Of a stretch of 64,000 bases of DNA, positions 49,201-63,500 are shown piece after piece. The DNA lies in NCBI GenBank assembly GCA_013398295.1, contig VZSF01007795.1:146555-210554 (forward strand), in the 5' to 3' direction. The notes under the pieces are model-generated. The model searched no databases and was not told where the DNA came from. It saw nothing but the letters and a program-made list of their open reading frames with translations. A program made the position numbers and the translations under genes. Numbering within the stretch: the first letter of the stretch is position 1; every line of letters begins with the position of its first letter. This stretch comes from Chionis minor (taxonomy: Eukaryota > Chordata > Aves > Charadriiformes > Chionididae).

Positions 49201-52200
49201 ATCTTCTCTGAAGGTTTGGTTATAACTTAATATGCATGTAAGTCTTTCTCTAGTCCCTCTATGCTGGGTAAAAATCACAGAGCAGTACAACAAGCTTTCA
49301 GGATTCTAGGTCTAGGTGAAGAAGGCTATCTTCTGAGACCTCTCCTCCCCTCTCTTCCAGCACTTTTGGAGATGGGTTCGTGATAAGAGTCACTGGAGCT
49401 GAAAGCCATAGGCTGCATCATCACTTAGACTCTGGGCAGCCTCCCGTAATGTCATCAGCAGGTGACTTTAGACACCATGATGCAGCCTGGCATCAGAGAA
49501 GTCACAGAGATGGCTTTAAGCCAGTTGAGCATTCTCTCCATTCTCTGAGAGCTCCGTGTGAATCCACGCAGACGTGCAGCATATGTACGACATTCCTAAA
49601 GTGCTGTATAACCTGTGAGCTGAAGAGAATTTCAAGGGTGGTGGTTGTTGCTTGGTTTGTTTGTTTGTTTGCAAGGTACAGTTTAGACCAGAGTCCTGTG
49701 TAAATTTCTAACTGAAGATAGAGTTAACTAATGCTGAAGTGCCTCTTCATTGCTTGCAGTTGCTGAGTCTGTTCCAGCAGATGAGGAGCTAGGAATGACA
49801 AGTTATTTTTCTGCTATTCTGAACATGGCCAGTGGCTTTAAGCATAATTTTCTGCTTCCGTTTGGAAATGAGTTTTACTATAGAATATTCTACTGAAACC
49901 AGGCTGCAGCACTAATAATGTTCATGCAATGCAGTACTTTTCATTTTGTTCTCTGTTTTAATCAACTTTGGTGAGACAATAGAAGAGCGGTATTTTTCTT
50001 TGTATAAATATCTCTTGCATAAATAGATGTTTGTGGTCTAATGCATTGTGGCAGGTGAAAACTTCTAAATAGGTCTCCTGTTTTTATCGTCAGTTCTCTT
50101 AAATGTTTAGGAATTGTTATACAGTATATTTAATGCGTTTTAGAGAAAAATCAAAATATTAATAAAAAAACAAGTGTGACTCACTTTTCTGTTAGATGTT
50201 TCTTCCTATAGGTCATCTCAGTTCTGTGTAGGTACAAATAGCAAAAAATGATGGACACTGAGATTCGTTACTGTAGCTATGTAAAAAAGGTCAAACTCCT
50301 CTAGTACCAATTAATTAGACTGTATTAATCCCTCATATTGTTTTGACTGAAATAGAATAATATTGGTGATAAATACAATCCATTTTCCCATTCAGGCTAG
50401 TGTTAATTGGAGTGATCCGATTATTTAGTGAATGCAAATAACTCTAGAATGGGAGAAAGACAGGCATAAGTATTGTATTGCTTGTGAAAACTTGAACTAC
50501 TAATTTTCTAATTATTTATTTGAATTTGTTGTTTGTTATAACAAATTACTTAAATAGGACAAATTTGCTATATTTATTATTATAATTGTATAAATAACTT
50601 GTCAGTTATGTTGATGTACAGACAGTGTGTCAGCATAAGAAGAAAGCACATTGCCTGCTTCAAGAATGCTGAAATTCTGATCTTTGTTGATTTAAGTACC
50701 TAAAATGGTGTGAGTTTTTCCCAAACTTCTTGAGAATTCAAACATTGACAGGAAAACCTGAAAAAAACCTGGTATTAACCTCTTACTGGTCCATTTGCAC
50801 GTTTTTGGGGAAGAGAGTTTTTAGTGGTATTTTGGCCTTCTGGCTCTCCTTGCAAGGTAAGTAAGATTGAAAAATCATTAATGTGATTTCAGAAACATTC
50901 TGTTTAGACTTGACATAAAAACATTTAAAATATTTTTGGAGGACAATGGTGGAAAATTTGTACATTTTTTCCAGAGTGCTTGAACCATTACTAATTCAGT
51001 GTTTCCTGATCTTATCCATACAATGCAGTAGAGGCTTTGAACTTCTTTTTCAAATAGCATCCTTTAAGAGTCAGTATTACAGTGTTACATTTTTACTTCA
51101 TAAATGTGTAATTACTTTGGTTAATTACTAGAATCACCAGTGTTATGGGAGGAGTTTAAACTAAAGTCACTTAAAATAAGGGCTGAACAACAGAAAAGCT
51201 GAGACTGGCACTGAGAGCACGGAGAAAAGGCTTGTTCACTAGTGCACGTGTTTACTGTGTTAACAGAAAGCACACCAAAATGTGTAAGAACCTGATCTCC
51301 TGACTGATCAGAAGTCTGAAAATAATGTAGTAGTATTGCTGTGTTCCCAGAAGGGAACAGAGAAGTGGTAAATTGCAGTCCCAACTCTAAGTCAGTGTGG
51401 TCAAGCCTTGCACTAGTTTGGGCAAAAAGACGGTAGCTGTGATAATTTCAGTTTTGCCATTGGTCTGCAGGAGGAGTGAGGTATTTCTTCTAGTGACTCA
51501 CCTCAGCGTTTGTGTCTTTAACTGCCTTAGCAGAAGTGTTTGAATACGTAGCAGCTTACTTGTGAACGGCAAAGAAACAGATGATGAAATCAATAGAAAG
51601 AGTTGTAATTCAGTTGTAATGATTCCAACAAGAAGTTTTTCTTGGGTTTTGTCTGCATTGGGATTCTTAAGTGTTTTCTTTGACGTTCTGCTAAGGATAC
51701 TGTCAGAGAGATCTTTTAGCTTTGAGCTATTAGAATAATTCCCACTTTCCTGTCAAAGGAGAGACACTCACAGCAGGGCTAACCATAGATTAACATCATC
51801 CCATGTTTCGTATCTTCCTCCTCATCAGATCAGGTACCTGGCCAAGTTGTGGTTAGCAGGTCTAATTCTTTGTATTGTTTGCTGACTGCAAGACTGTAGG
51901 TTGCCTAGGCCTTCAGTGCTGCCTCCTTTAGCCTTCAGCCAGTTGCTCAACTGCTGCCCTCTATTTCCCTATTCTTCAAATTGCTTTTTCTATAACTGTG
52001 TAAAGCATTTTTTTTACCTCAATTTTCTCTTGGCTATATGAAAGTGAGGAACTCTAAGTACCACCTTCACAGCCCATAAAAGACTTAGTGCTATGGATAG
52101 TTTTCACCACAGTGTTTTGGAAGTTGTACTATTGTAGGAAACTGCCAGGGTGCATTTCTGTACTCTCTGGACCTGCCTGAGGCCACACAGTAAAGTGGCA

Positions 52201-55200
52201 CGCTTTGCTGGTTTGTATGTCTCCAACTTGGTATGCCATAACTGCTGCTGGCTTGTCTTGGGCCCCAGGAGGTTATCCCACCCAAGTAAAAACTCCAGAG
52301 GATTAACTAATTCACTGTAATGACAATGTGTGTTGTCAGCACATCCACTGCTGCAGGTTTCTGGTATGCCTATTTCTTTAAACTCAAGTTCTGCATGTGT
52401 TTGCTTTTTAATGTTTTGAACAAGCTTTAACAATCTCCACAGGAGCTGCTTCTTTGGTCAGTTAGATTAGCGGACTTCCTGATGGCATGTTTGCAACTTG
52501 AACTGGATAGTGCTGTTCTTACAATACTTTTATAATTAGTTTTGTCTCTGTGAAGTCAGTCCAAAGAAGCCAATTCCTTTCTTTAAACAGTGCACTGAGC
52601 AATCTGTAGATGGCTGCCACTCAGACTCTAGCTCTTTCACTTGGTTCACAATTCTTTGTTGTCACTGACTGACTGTCCAGCCTACACTTTACTTCAAGGA
52701 CTTTTGACCTCTTTGTAGTTTTTGTTTTCTCTAAAATCATGAGGCGTTAACTGGTGAATCTGAAAGTTTGTGGACGTGCTGGAGATCAGTAACTATTCCA
52801 AGTTCAAATGATGCTGTACTTTTTGATGTTTCTTTCGTGATTTAGATTCTGTCTGCTTCTAGAAGGTATTAATTCTTTAAAACTCATCTGTTTACCAGGA
52901 GCCTTATCTGTTCACCTTCATATGAGCCTCATGTACATACCAGTAAGGAATGACGCTGCTACTTCAGCTGTTCTGTTAGTATAGGAAATATGTTTTTTTT
53001 CAAAACCACACTATTTTAATGGAGTGGCTTTCTGTCACAAAAGTGTGCGGAAAGCACAGCGTGGGAGAGGCAGAACAGAGATGTCATCTTTATTCTACTT
53101 TTACTTTGGGAGCTGATTAGCTTCTCACACAGATGTGCTTGGAGCAATCTTGCTTGAATGCTGGAGTGCTAGTGTGTTGTCCAGGACAGATGAAGTACCT
53201 GGGCTCAAGACTCATCTTCTAAATGGAAGGATAACATAGGGCGTTCTGTCTCAGGCTTCCATAATGCTGCCTGTATGGCAGCAGAGTAGCAGAAAGAGAT
53301 GCGTGATCTTTTTTTGAATGAATCTGCTGGAAAACATGCAAGTCTAAGAGCTGGCTGCACTGTTTCCTAGGGAATATCTCATCTCCTTGTACTGGTACTT
53401 CTGTGATGTGAGGGTTTTAGCAGAATTGTACAAGATCACGATTCTTCAGATAGTCCAATATTTAGAGAACTGCAGTATTATTAAAGTTAGGATTGGCCTA
53501 TTGAAATTTAGTGAAAAGACTGGTTTCCTGGGCAGGATGGGAAATGGGGATTTCACTCAGGGAAATGGGGATGACTGCTTAGAGGAGTGCAAGAGAGAAG
53601 AAAGAGGTAAAATCAAGAGTTGATGAGAAATGGTTTGGCTTGAGAGGATGGATTCATCATATCTGTCAGTGGCACTTTCAAATAACAGTCTACCTTTTAG
53701 ATGTTCTTGCATCTGTGATCTCTGCTCTGAAAAATCTTTCTTCTGCATTCTTTAATCTTACAGCTGGAATATTGAATGAGTGACCTTTTCTGACTCAGAC
53801 ACATTGTTGTCTCTGACCTCCTCAAATCATGGTTTCACCTTTGTTTCTGCCAGATGCCTGACTACCTTCCGTCTCCCATTTCTCTACACCTCAAACACTG
53901 TCCTTCATTCCTAGCTGAGTCTTTCCTGTCGGTCTGTCACAGAGCTGCTTTTCTCACCACTTGCCTCTCAGATCATTATAATTGACAGGCATTTACATTT
54001 TATTCCACTTTAGGAAAGCAGCTTCCATATGGAAAACACATTTCATTTGATGTTTGATTTATCCAGGAGCTGATCTTGGTCATAATAACTGTTTCTCATT
54101 CAGGGTTCCTGCTTTTCTTTCTGTATTTTCCAGCTGGACTGTTTGAGGCATAGGAGGTCAAGTGACTTGTCCCAGACTATGAGTCAGTGCTGTGAATTTG
54201 GACTAGGACCCAGTATCCTAAAGGCTCCCAGTCTTCTCCTCTGACCATCACTAGACCATGCAGCATCTCTGAAAGGCTTGGCTCTGTGGAAAAGTACAAA
54301 TTAAGAACACTGAGTTTGAATCTTTAATTCCCAGAATGTAGTTATTGAGCCTTGTTCAGATTACAATGAAAACATGTTTTTTTAAGTAAATAAACCATGT
54401 AACAGCTTTTGGGGTGTTGGCTTTGTGTCTTTCTCTGCCCAGCTAAGTAGTGGCAAAATGGTTTTTGTCAGCAACTAATACAGGAAGCAAAACATGAAGG
54501 GGAAGAAATCTAGATATGTTTGGCCTAACTGTGGCCATGATTTACCAAATATTTTGGAGATACTGTCTCTTTTTGTAGCTGCATGCAATTGCAGTTGGGT
54601 GCCTCTTCCATTTAATTTGAGCATACTGCTGTTTATAATTTGAGGTTCAAACCCCCCTCTTTGTCTGTGATATATACCGGGTTTTCTTAAGGGTGCCTTC
54701 TGGAATGCTTAGGCTTCAGAGATCTTAGTTAAGACTTTCTGTTTTCTGAGCAGCTCCACAGGGTGACGGGGGCACTCCCCCATTTCATAAAGTATGACAA
54801 AAGTGCAAGGAAGTTGGTGCAAGTGTTTCTGCTAAGTTTGGGACTTCAATCTGAGGTGTTTAGACCGGCTTTATCAGGGAAAAGCAATTATGTTGCTTAT
54901 GCTTTAGAGGATTTTGGCTATTATTGGCTGGTGGTTTGTAAAAGAAAACAATACAAAAACTACTTGTTTGTGAACAATATCAATATATCTCCACAAGATG
55001 CACTTTCATAAAGTTGATCCCACAGAGACTTCTGTCACAAGTTTTGGACTGACAGTACCTGTAGCTTGTTGTCTACTCAGTGAAGAATTAGTCTGCAGAC
55101 ATGAACTCTTTTGCTGAGTTTCCTTCCCCATCCTAGTCTTCTCCAAACTGATTTTATACAAGTGCAAAATAAGTCCTTGTTCTTAAGTATTATTGTGCTA

Positions 55201-57449
55201 GGCATTATCATCTGAACGTATTGATGGGGCAAAGTTATTTCAGGAGCAGTGGTACAATTGCACTGAAGCTCTCTAGAGGACTGCCCCAGGGCACGTAAGA
55301 GGAATGGGAGTGTTCAGATTAATCAGTTGGAGAGTTGTAAAATTATAGCAGTTGAAAAGAGACTTTTATAATGCAAAATATTGGATAACCGTAGCTTTTG
55401 CTGAATCAGCTGTGAATAGAATGAAGCTGACAATGGCATGTTGATTTGGCAAGAGCCACTGTTACATTATCAATATAGTCATCAGGTTGAGTTCTGAAGA
55501 AAGCAAAACTTGACTAATAGGCTGCACTAATTTTGCGAGGTACCTGTGCTCTGGCTTTGTATTTCCTGTTTTCTTTTGAATAACATGCTGACTGCTGCCT
55601 CCTTCTTTGGCACCTCATACGTGATTTTAATCTTAGAATACTGATAGATCATCGGCACTTTGACTTCCATGTCTGTATTAGTATAAACCAATAATAACAG
55701 CATTATACATTATGTAGTCCTTTGCTGGATATTTAAAATACAGAAGCTCACCTAGTTTTGAAAGTATGTAAGTGTGATGATGTCACACTGCTTTTGGTCA
55801 GCTAAGCAGATTACCAGAGATGACTGATTCCTATGTCAAAGGTTTTTGACAATCTTCAGAATTTATAACGCAATACTGATGTTCATTTCCCTTTAGATTC
55901 TTTTTTAGGTAAAGATAGCTGTAGCAGATCTGAGACCCCTCCACCATTCATGCAAATTAACCAGCTTGCTAGGTTTAAGTTTAAATTTGAATTTAAAATT
56001 AGAATAGTTTTGTAAGCCTTTAGGCAGGGGGAAATACAGGTGGCACTTTCACTGGTGCTTCCCTAAAAATACTGAGTAAATAGGCTTAGATTCACTGTAA
56101 TTTAAGGTTGCATTGAAAAAAATGGGCACAGGTGAAATGGCATCCCATGCCATAAGATTCCAAGGGAAATATTTAAAGGTTAGCAATTCTTATAAGTTGT
56201 CTGCTCTTTGAAATTCAATCCTCATGGAAATTCATATTCTTGTGAAAATTTCAACCAACTCCTGACAAACTAGAACTGGAACAAATCTGTCTGGTTTTGA
56301 TTTTAACTGGAGTCAAAGCTGTTGGTTCAATATTGGGCAACTTCAAGGAGACTAACTCGCATAGCTGAAGTTAATTTTTTGCGGAAATGTTAGGTGAATC
56401 AGGGCATTACAGTTGAGGTTCTGATTACAGCGCCTTTCTAACAGACTTCATGTAATCATGTGCACTTTTAAAACTCATTTTATCAGTTTATACTGATACG
56501 CACAGCGTGAAGAAGTGTTGCTTGCTGTGGAGGTTGCAAGAGAGGGGGAAGGGCATTGGTTCAGTTTGGTTTTGTTTTGTTTAAGCTTGAATTTGAACTC
56601 TGGAGGTGGGATTTTCCAAAGGATATCTGTCTTGGGTATTTTTGAGACATAGACACTTGTGAAATGGAGAACATCTGGTTCAACATTTGTTAATCTCCAT
56701 TTGGTGAATGCCAGTTAGTTATTACTCAGACTTTATGGTGGAAAGAAAATATTTTGTTTTCCAACATTGTCTGTTGTTTTCCTGCATTTGAAACTTTTCT
56801 GACGTAGTGGAACAGGAACAATATGCATTTTGTAAATATAATGAATGTGTTATGTAAGCAATGGAATTTTTTTTAAATTTTTTTAAGCTCTGCAACTGCA
56901 AAATGGTTAGTTTTAGCGATAGGTCAGTCTGGAAAGATGAGCTATTCTAAATAGCAAATTCTGCTTGCTTTATTGTAGGGCTACAGTATGCAAACTTGCA
57001 GTGTAAACCGTTGCATTCAAATAAGAGAAAATGAGAGCTAGGGAGGCTTGCCTGGTTTTTCACCTGCTGCAGTGAACTTCTGACTTCATATGATTTGTAT
57101 AAAGCCTAGAAAAGTATTAAAGTTTAACAGCTACCAGTCTTTCGTCAAATCATTTGTAACAACTAGTACGTGGGATACCAGTTGCTCCCTTGGGTTTCAT
57201 ATGTGCAACACAAGAATATAATTTTACTTTCACTCTTTCCCATTTTGCTTTTGCTCCTATTTAGTAAAAATTACCAAACACTTTGTAAGGTCTACTTTGC
57301 AAGGTACTTTGCCAGTCCTCCATAACTGTAGCCAGTAAAGAGAATGGAAATGTTTACTTTTTTCTTTCTTTTCATTTTTTTTCCTGCTTGGAACAGCCCT
57401 TTATGTTGCCAATAGCACTTGACTTTGACATTTCTTCTTTCTTCCACAG
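46231..57449. other. Non-coding stretch, possible intron
   Basis: AT-rich, with no recognised exon, RNA gene or transposon. If the flanking putative exons belong together this would be an 11.2-kb intron. Open frames such as 52104-52433 (- strand) show no similarity I recognise. Confidence 0.45.
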
Positions 57450-57500
57450 TACTCTACAAACCGGGCAAATGATCATGTTCCTCATAACACAGAAATTAAG
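57450..57500 (+). other. Putative 51-nt internal exon
   Basis: Bounded by a strong acceptor (TTTCTTCTTTCTTCCACAG) and a good donor (AAG|GTAATG), 51 nt, a multiple of three. Two frames are open (YSTNRANDHVPHNTEIK, or TLQTGQMIMFLITQKL when entered in phase 2). No family is recognised. Confidence 0.3.
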
Positions 57501-60500
57501 GTAATGTAAAGTACATTTCAGCAAAAATCCCCATTAAATGTTGCTCTTACCTTTTAAATTTCCACTGTCCTATCTTTTTCATCCAGAAACTCTGCTCTAG
57601 AGGTTAGTTGCTGAACATAGGAACAGGTAGTTTGCATCAAAGGCTCTACCTCATTATTGCAAGAGGTTAGTAGCGTGGTAAAGAAAGGAAAAGCCCTAAC
57701 CCTCACTTTTTTTTTATTAATAGGTTTACTTTTTACTGCAATCATCAGTAAGCTTTTTTCTGTAAGGAAAATCCTTTGGAGGATTTAAGTCAAAGCAAAC
57801 AGTTTCCACAAATTTTGCTACTTAGAATAATTGAAAAGTTAAATTCAGCAAGTTCTGGTGGTGTTTTGCTTGGGGGAGGGGGAAGGTACCTATATGTATA
57901 AGATCTCTGAAGTAGAGGGAAAAGTCTGTGGGAAATCTGTTTTGTCTTTATTGAATTTTCTTTTTAATCAGTTATGACATGGTGCACCAAGAATGGCTAT
58001 TTCCCTCTTCCCACCGCTCCCCCCCCAATGAATTCTTCAACAAGTAGCAAATTATTTAAGATAAATGCCTACTGCTGTAGACAGCTGCCAGAATAGAAGT
58101 GAAAATAAACTGGTGAAAGGAAACTGCCCAGTTCATGGAAAGGGCAGCAACGATATAGTGCAGCAAGTCCATGACACTTCTGGATACACATGCTGAAAGA
58201 CTTACCCTGGCTGGCCTGCTACAAATCTCCCAGTAATTCATTAAGGGGAAACGCTCCTTGCAACATTTCACTCCTATTTTAACACCCTTTGTCTTTACCT
58301 TCCATACTCAGTGGGTTCATTCCTATGTCAAGTGAGCCTCAGTGAAACCAGTTTTTCATTCCTGATAGAGCATACTGTTTTGCTCGAGTAGAAGGATTAG
58401 ATGGATGCTTTTACTGTAAGTATTTTAACAGTCTGTGGTATTTTTTCAAGGTTTGGGGTCAAAAGAAGGATATGAACATTGTGATCCAGTAAATAATGTA
58501 GAATAAAGTAGCGTGACTAGTGACTGAAACGGGTGAATGTTGTCATGTTTTCCTGTAACATTGAAAAAGAACCTTGAAGAATCAGTCATCCTCTAAATAT
58601 AATGCAATCCGCCATATATTAAGATGGAAATAAAAAAATGTATCCTGGTTGTTCTAATTCCCTTCAAATCTTTGAAATTACAGAATAAATTTATTCTCAT
58701 TATCACGGGGCCAATTTGCTATAATTGTCTAGGGAGGAATCCCATTAACTTCACACTGAATTTTTCTGAATGCTGACCATGGGATTTGACCTGTTTAAAC
58801 AAAGAAGCTTGCCATTTATTTTAGCTAGTATTTAGTTACATCAAATGTCTCTATTCTTCCTTATGTAACTTGACAACCCTAAAGAAAGTTGTAGCGAGTC
58901 CTGGTTTAGTAATTTTGTATTTCTAAAACAGATCAGAGTGACGAGACAATACTTGAATTTACACAATAGTTACTGAAATATGTTGGCAGAAAGCTGGATC
59001 TGGATAACCTGAGTGTATCCAGAGAAGTAAAACTGTCATCTTTTGCTCGTAGTTTACAGTTTTATGAGATTAGGCAGGTTGGGAGGGCAAAGTATGGCAA
59101 TACCAGTACTTCTGGTATACTCTCTTTTTTTTTTTTTTAAACTGTGATAGCTGCATAATGGCATGTTGGCAGTTGCTGCTATATCTAGAGCTGACTTGAT
59201 TTTCTAAACAGCAGTGCAGATCTTTGAGCATAGTTTGTGGAGAATGGTTCTATCGAGAATGTTTCAGAATGGTTTTATCAAGGGTGCAATTCAAGAAGCG
59301 GTCTGTTTTGCATTAGTGTGTCTCTGGGTACAGATTCTGGGTTTTTTTAAAGTCGTTATTTCCCAGTCTATAAAATGGCTCATCATTGATGGTGTTCTGT
59401 GGGGCCTCTGGATTTCATTCATAAAACCTTTACAGTCTAATGGGATTTAGATGGTTGAGACACATTCCATTGTGCATATGCACACATACGTGCGCATGCT
59501 ACTGTCTTACCTGTGTAAAGGAAACTCCTCTTTAGTGAAGGCATGTAAATGAAACATGATCTGATGGAAAAATGTTTATATTGGACCAAGAGTGGGCTTC
59601 ATGTTCACATTGGTCCACTAAGAAAGCTAACCTCTGTAATACTTGAAAGTTTTGTGCCTGTGTCTTGTTTGTTTGTTTGCTTGCTTGTTTTTAAATTGGT
59701 TTTTCGTAGGCCTAAACAGCATGATGGAAGGTACCAGAATCTAGTCTGCTCTAACTCCTATTAACTGATATGGATTTCAGCTTGGAAATTCAGTGATCCC
59801 CTGTTTCCTTGGTTTAACACAAATAATAGTTGGATTTGCTTCTTGTAATCAGGATGAAAACATCCAATGTTATAAAGCAAAGAAAGCAAACCCTGTGCAC
59901 AATACACAGTGAGTTATTTTCTCACTCGCTGCATTGTTTGAGACTTTAGCACCTATTTCTTTAAGTCTCCACCTTTGTGATTAAAACATTCTCATGTTTG
60001 TATGTGGGTGTATGTTTGCTGTTCATTTGTTAAAAATCCTGAGGAATCTGTATTTGGCATGATATGGAAGTGCTATGTTTGACACTCTTGCTATGCACAT
60101 AGAACGTTATTAAAGTTTCCTTTTCACCCTTACATTTTAGCATTGCTGTTTTTCCTTCGTGATTGTATTTGATGTCTAAATATTATTTGATGTGCTATGG
60201 TTAGTTTAAAAAACTATCCCTGCTCTCAGATGTGTGTATCTCTTACTTGATATCACATGCTTTGTGCTTTGAGAGCAGAACACAGTGATGCTGTCTGAAT
60301 TCCAGCGTCAGAGTTTACAGCATAGTGTCCCTTTGCACCGTTTCGGAACCTGAAATTTCTCTTGTGTGTTTTATTCTGGTTGCTTGTAATAGCCTTCTGT
60401 TGCTTTACTTTATGTTACTAACCCACCAATGGTATTCCCCTTTTTTTGGTCAGCTTGCATTCTGTTTTCTTCAGGCTTACTTGCTTTGTTCCCTTGCATG

Positions 60501-63500
60501 ATTCCTTATCCCTGATTGTAAATTGCATTGTCAAAATAACAGATACCTACCTCAGAACTATCTTAGCAAAACCAGACCTTCAGAGGAATGCTAAACCAAA
60601 CTACTATTAATATGAAAAGCAAATGGTAATGAAAGTAGAAGAACTAAAGACAGTAGTAAGCTTGGTAGCTAAGAGAGAAGAATGAGTGATGAGTCTTAAT
60701 ACTGTTTTGGGTTAATGTAATAGATAACGGTTTTAGCTAATGCCTTGCTGTTACAAACATCTCAATGAAATTAAGTGATGCCACCTGGTAAAGTGATAGA
60801 TTCACCGGTTTTTATAACTCTAAAATGAGTTTTGTCAGGTAGAAAACCATGATTAGTAACTACTTGCAGAGGTGTTTGTTTCTATCACACGAGCTGCATT
60901 AGCAGGAATCATTATAAGCACATGAAGATTTAACCTAGCTCAAAAATGCAGACTGATTCAAGGTGGAAATAAAACCAGGAGACTTTTTTGCCTGCTTGTA
61001 GTATTTTTGTTTATAATTGATTTTGAGAAATAATCAATCCTTTTATTAATTGAAATGTAACATGTATTTAGTAGGTAGATCTCATCTAAGATGTGTTTTC
61101 TGTATTTTCCTTTTCAGAATATTAGTAGAGGTTGATTGCTGTATGTGAACTGAAAAACTTAAGAGGGCATGGTTTTGCTGCCTAAATGCAATGATCTCCT
61201 GAAGTACAGGTAGCACGCTTGTAAGGAAGCAGCAAAACATAAAATGTGATTGATTTCTTTTCAGAATTCCTAGAGGATCGGTGACACCCACTGGCTTCAT
61301 CTGTTATCTTGAATTTATTTCTTGATGGGAACACAGAGGTAGAAAGGTTTGTATTGTGGCTGGAGATGCAACGGACTGGTTTGTCAACCAAGTTGTGAGG
61401 GAGGCTTTCAAAGTCTTAAGAAATACGTGTGCCTAAATCCTATAAAGCTGCTAAAAGAGTCTGGTACCTAGTGTGCCTTTGACAGAGGTGCAATTTTCTC
61501 TTACTTCATTTAGAAACCTTAAAAATGGAGTCTGCTGTGTTTCACACCACAAAGTAGGCCTGTTCCGATAATAACTTTAGTTAGTGCTTACTTCCCTCTT
61601 GTTTGGTTTATAATTGTTTATGAATGACGTCTTTAGGGGCTGACCAGCTTTGAAGAGCCAGCTAATGCAGAGTGGTTAATAACATCAATTAAACAAATAT
61701 ACATTTGTTGTCAGTCAGCAGTTTACCTCCTCTTTAGGTCTCTATTTCTAATCTGATGTCTCTTTTTGGCCGTAAGCTTTTTGTTCCGTACCTTGGCTGG
61801 TACAATGCACTTCATTAGTGCTAGTATATTTTTTTTTCTTTCACATTTTAAATTTAATTCAAGTTCTGTTACTGTTGTTGATCATAAGGCTAACTTCCTA
61901 ATGAGATATTTAACCAGAGATGATGGTTGTAGTTCTGCTGATCTGATAATTTGTGTGTAATGGTCTTCAGCTAACAGAAGCTGAGAAACACGGCACACAA
62001 GTTTGTATACAGTTCGCTGTATAATCAAAGAAAACTTTACTTTTGGAACCTTCTTCTGCATAGGTTGGAAACTTAAATGCTGCATTCCAAATAATATCTC
62101 TTTTCATCAAAACCCAGGAGTTAACTTGCAGCTTGAAGCAGATGAATGCACTTAGGGAGGCACCCAAAACTTAAATCAGAAAAATGTTTCTGAGCTTGGT
62201 AATTTCCTGTTAACTTCTTACTGTTGGTTTTGTTTTTTCTCCTCTCTGTTTGCCGGTGAGACAAAAAAAAAAGAATGCAAAAACAGTTCCTTGAGTTGTG
62301 CACAAGGAACTCTACTGGGCCAAAATCAGAAAAGACCAGCAGGCTCAGAGCAGCCTTCCTGTCTTCCACCTCCTCCTTCTCTGTCTCCTTCACAAGGTTC
62401 TAGTCTGGGATTGTAGGCCAAGTTATAGATCAGTCTTTCTTCTTGGAAAAAATGGACTCATTTTGTATATGTGCTTACCTGTAAGCTCGTGTTTGGTTCT
62501 TAACTGTGTTATGCTACTAGAGGAAGCAGACAGAGATCTAGGAAAAAATTTCAAGAGTGTTTTTAATCAAGTCTGGGGAGTTCCGCATAGTATGGGACAA
62601 AATTTTGTGGGGGATATTTCAGGAGAACACCATCGCCTGTAGCATAGCCTATATACTGATCTCAACCGTACATAATTCTTATACAAGTTTTGTTTATATT
62701 AACAGTTTTAATATATTAATATACATTTTGGAGATATCTTTGTGCACAAATAAGATGATGTATGACCTTAAAATTAGCATTTAATACATTTTTATAATCC
62801 ATAAGAATCTATATAGTCTCTTTGTTGCTGTATGTGCGGTGGGAATGGGAATTATATATTCCACAGGCTTTAAGAAAAGAAGATTATTTGCTCTTAAAGG
62901 TGTGGGGGTTTTTGTTTGTTTTTGCCAGTGTTCCTTTTTTTTTTTTTGAAACAATTAGGAACTTTGAATAATTAGAAAGCATTTTGAGAATGTTTCAGCT
63001 TCAGAAAAAGGGTCTGTACCTTATTGAGACAATACTAACGCTTTTGTGTGTTTAAGGCTTACAAAGTACAATATCTCTTAATTCTTAATTTTTTTTTGTA
63101 GGTAAAGTAATAGGTTAAAAACTTCTGTTACATAAATCATTATTAGCACTTAAAGATTATTTGTATGCCTTGTAGTTTGAGCAGGGCAAATGTATGCAAG
63201 CAAATACTGCTTAGGTTAAAAGTAAGAATCCCAAACCGAAATTTTAAATAAAAGGACACATATAGACCTGTGCGGTGGAGTGTGTGCCTTACTGAGATAT
63301 CTTAGTTTTGTATAGCAAGAAAGGAAAGAAAATTTGTAATGCATAGTACAAACATGAAGGGGCATTATGAGCATCATTGCTTTACTGGTTATGTTTCTGT
63401 GTCAGGAAGTCATCCTTACTTTAGGAAGCATCAAAAATAGAAAAATGAGAGGCTAGGAATAAGAATAATGGAAACAAATCTAACTGGGCATGAAAAGAAG

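Noticed and set aside
52104..52433. 109-codon - strand open frame, considered as a retroelement remnant
   Set aside because: No reverse transcriptase, protease, gag or LTR motif could be identified. Not enough to call a mobile element.
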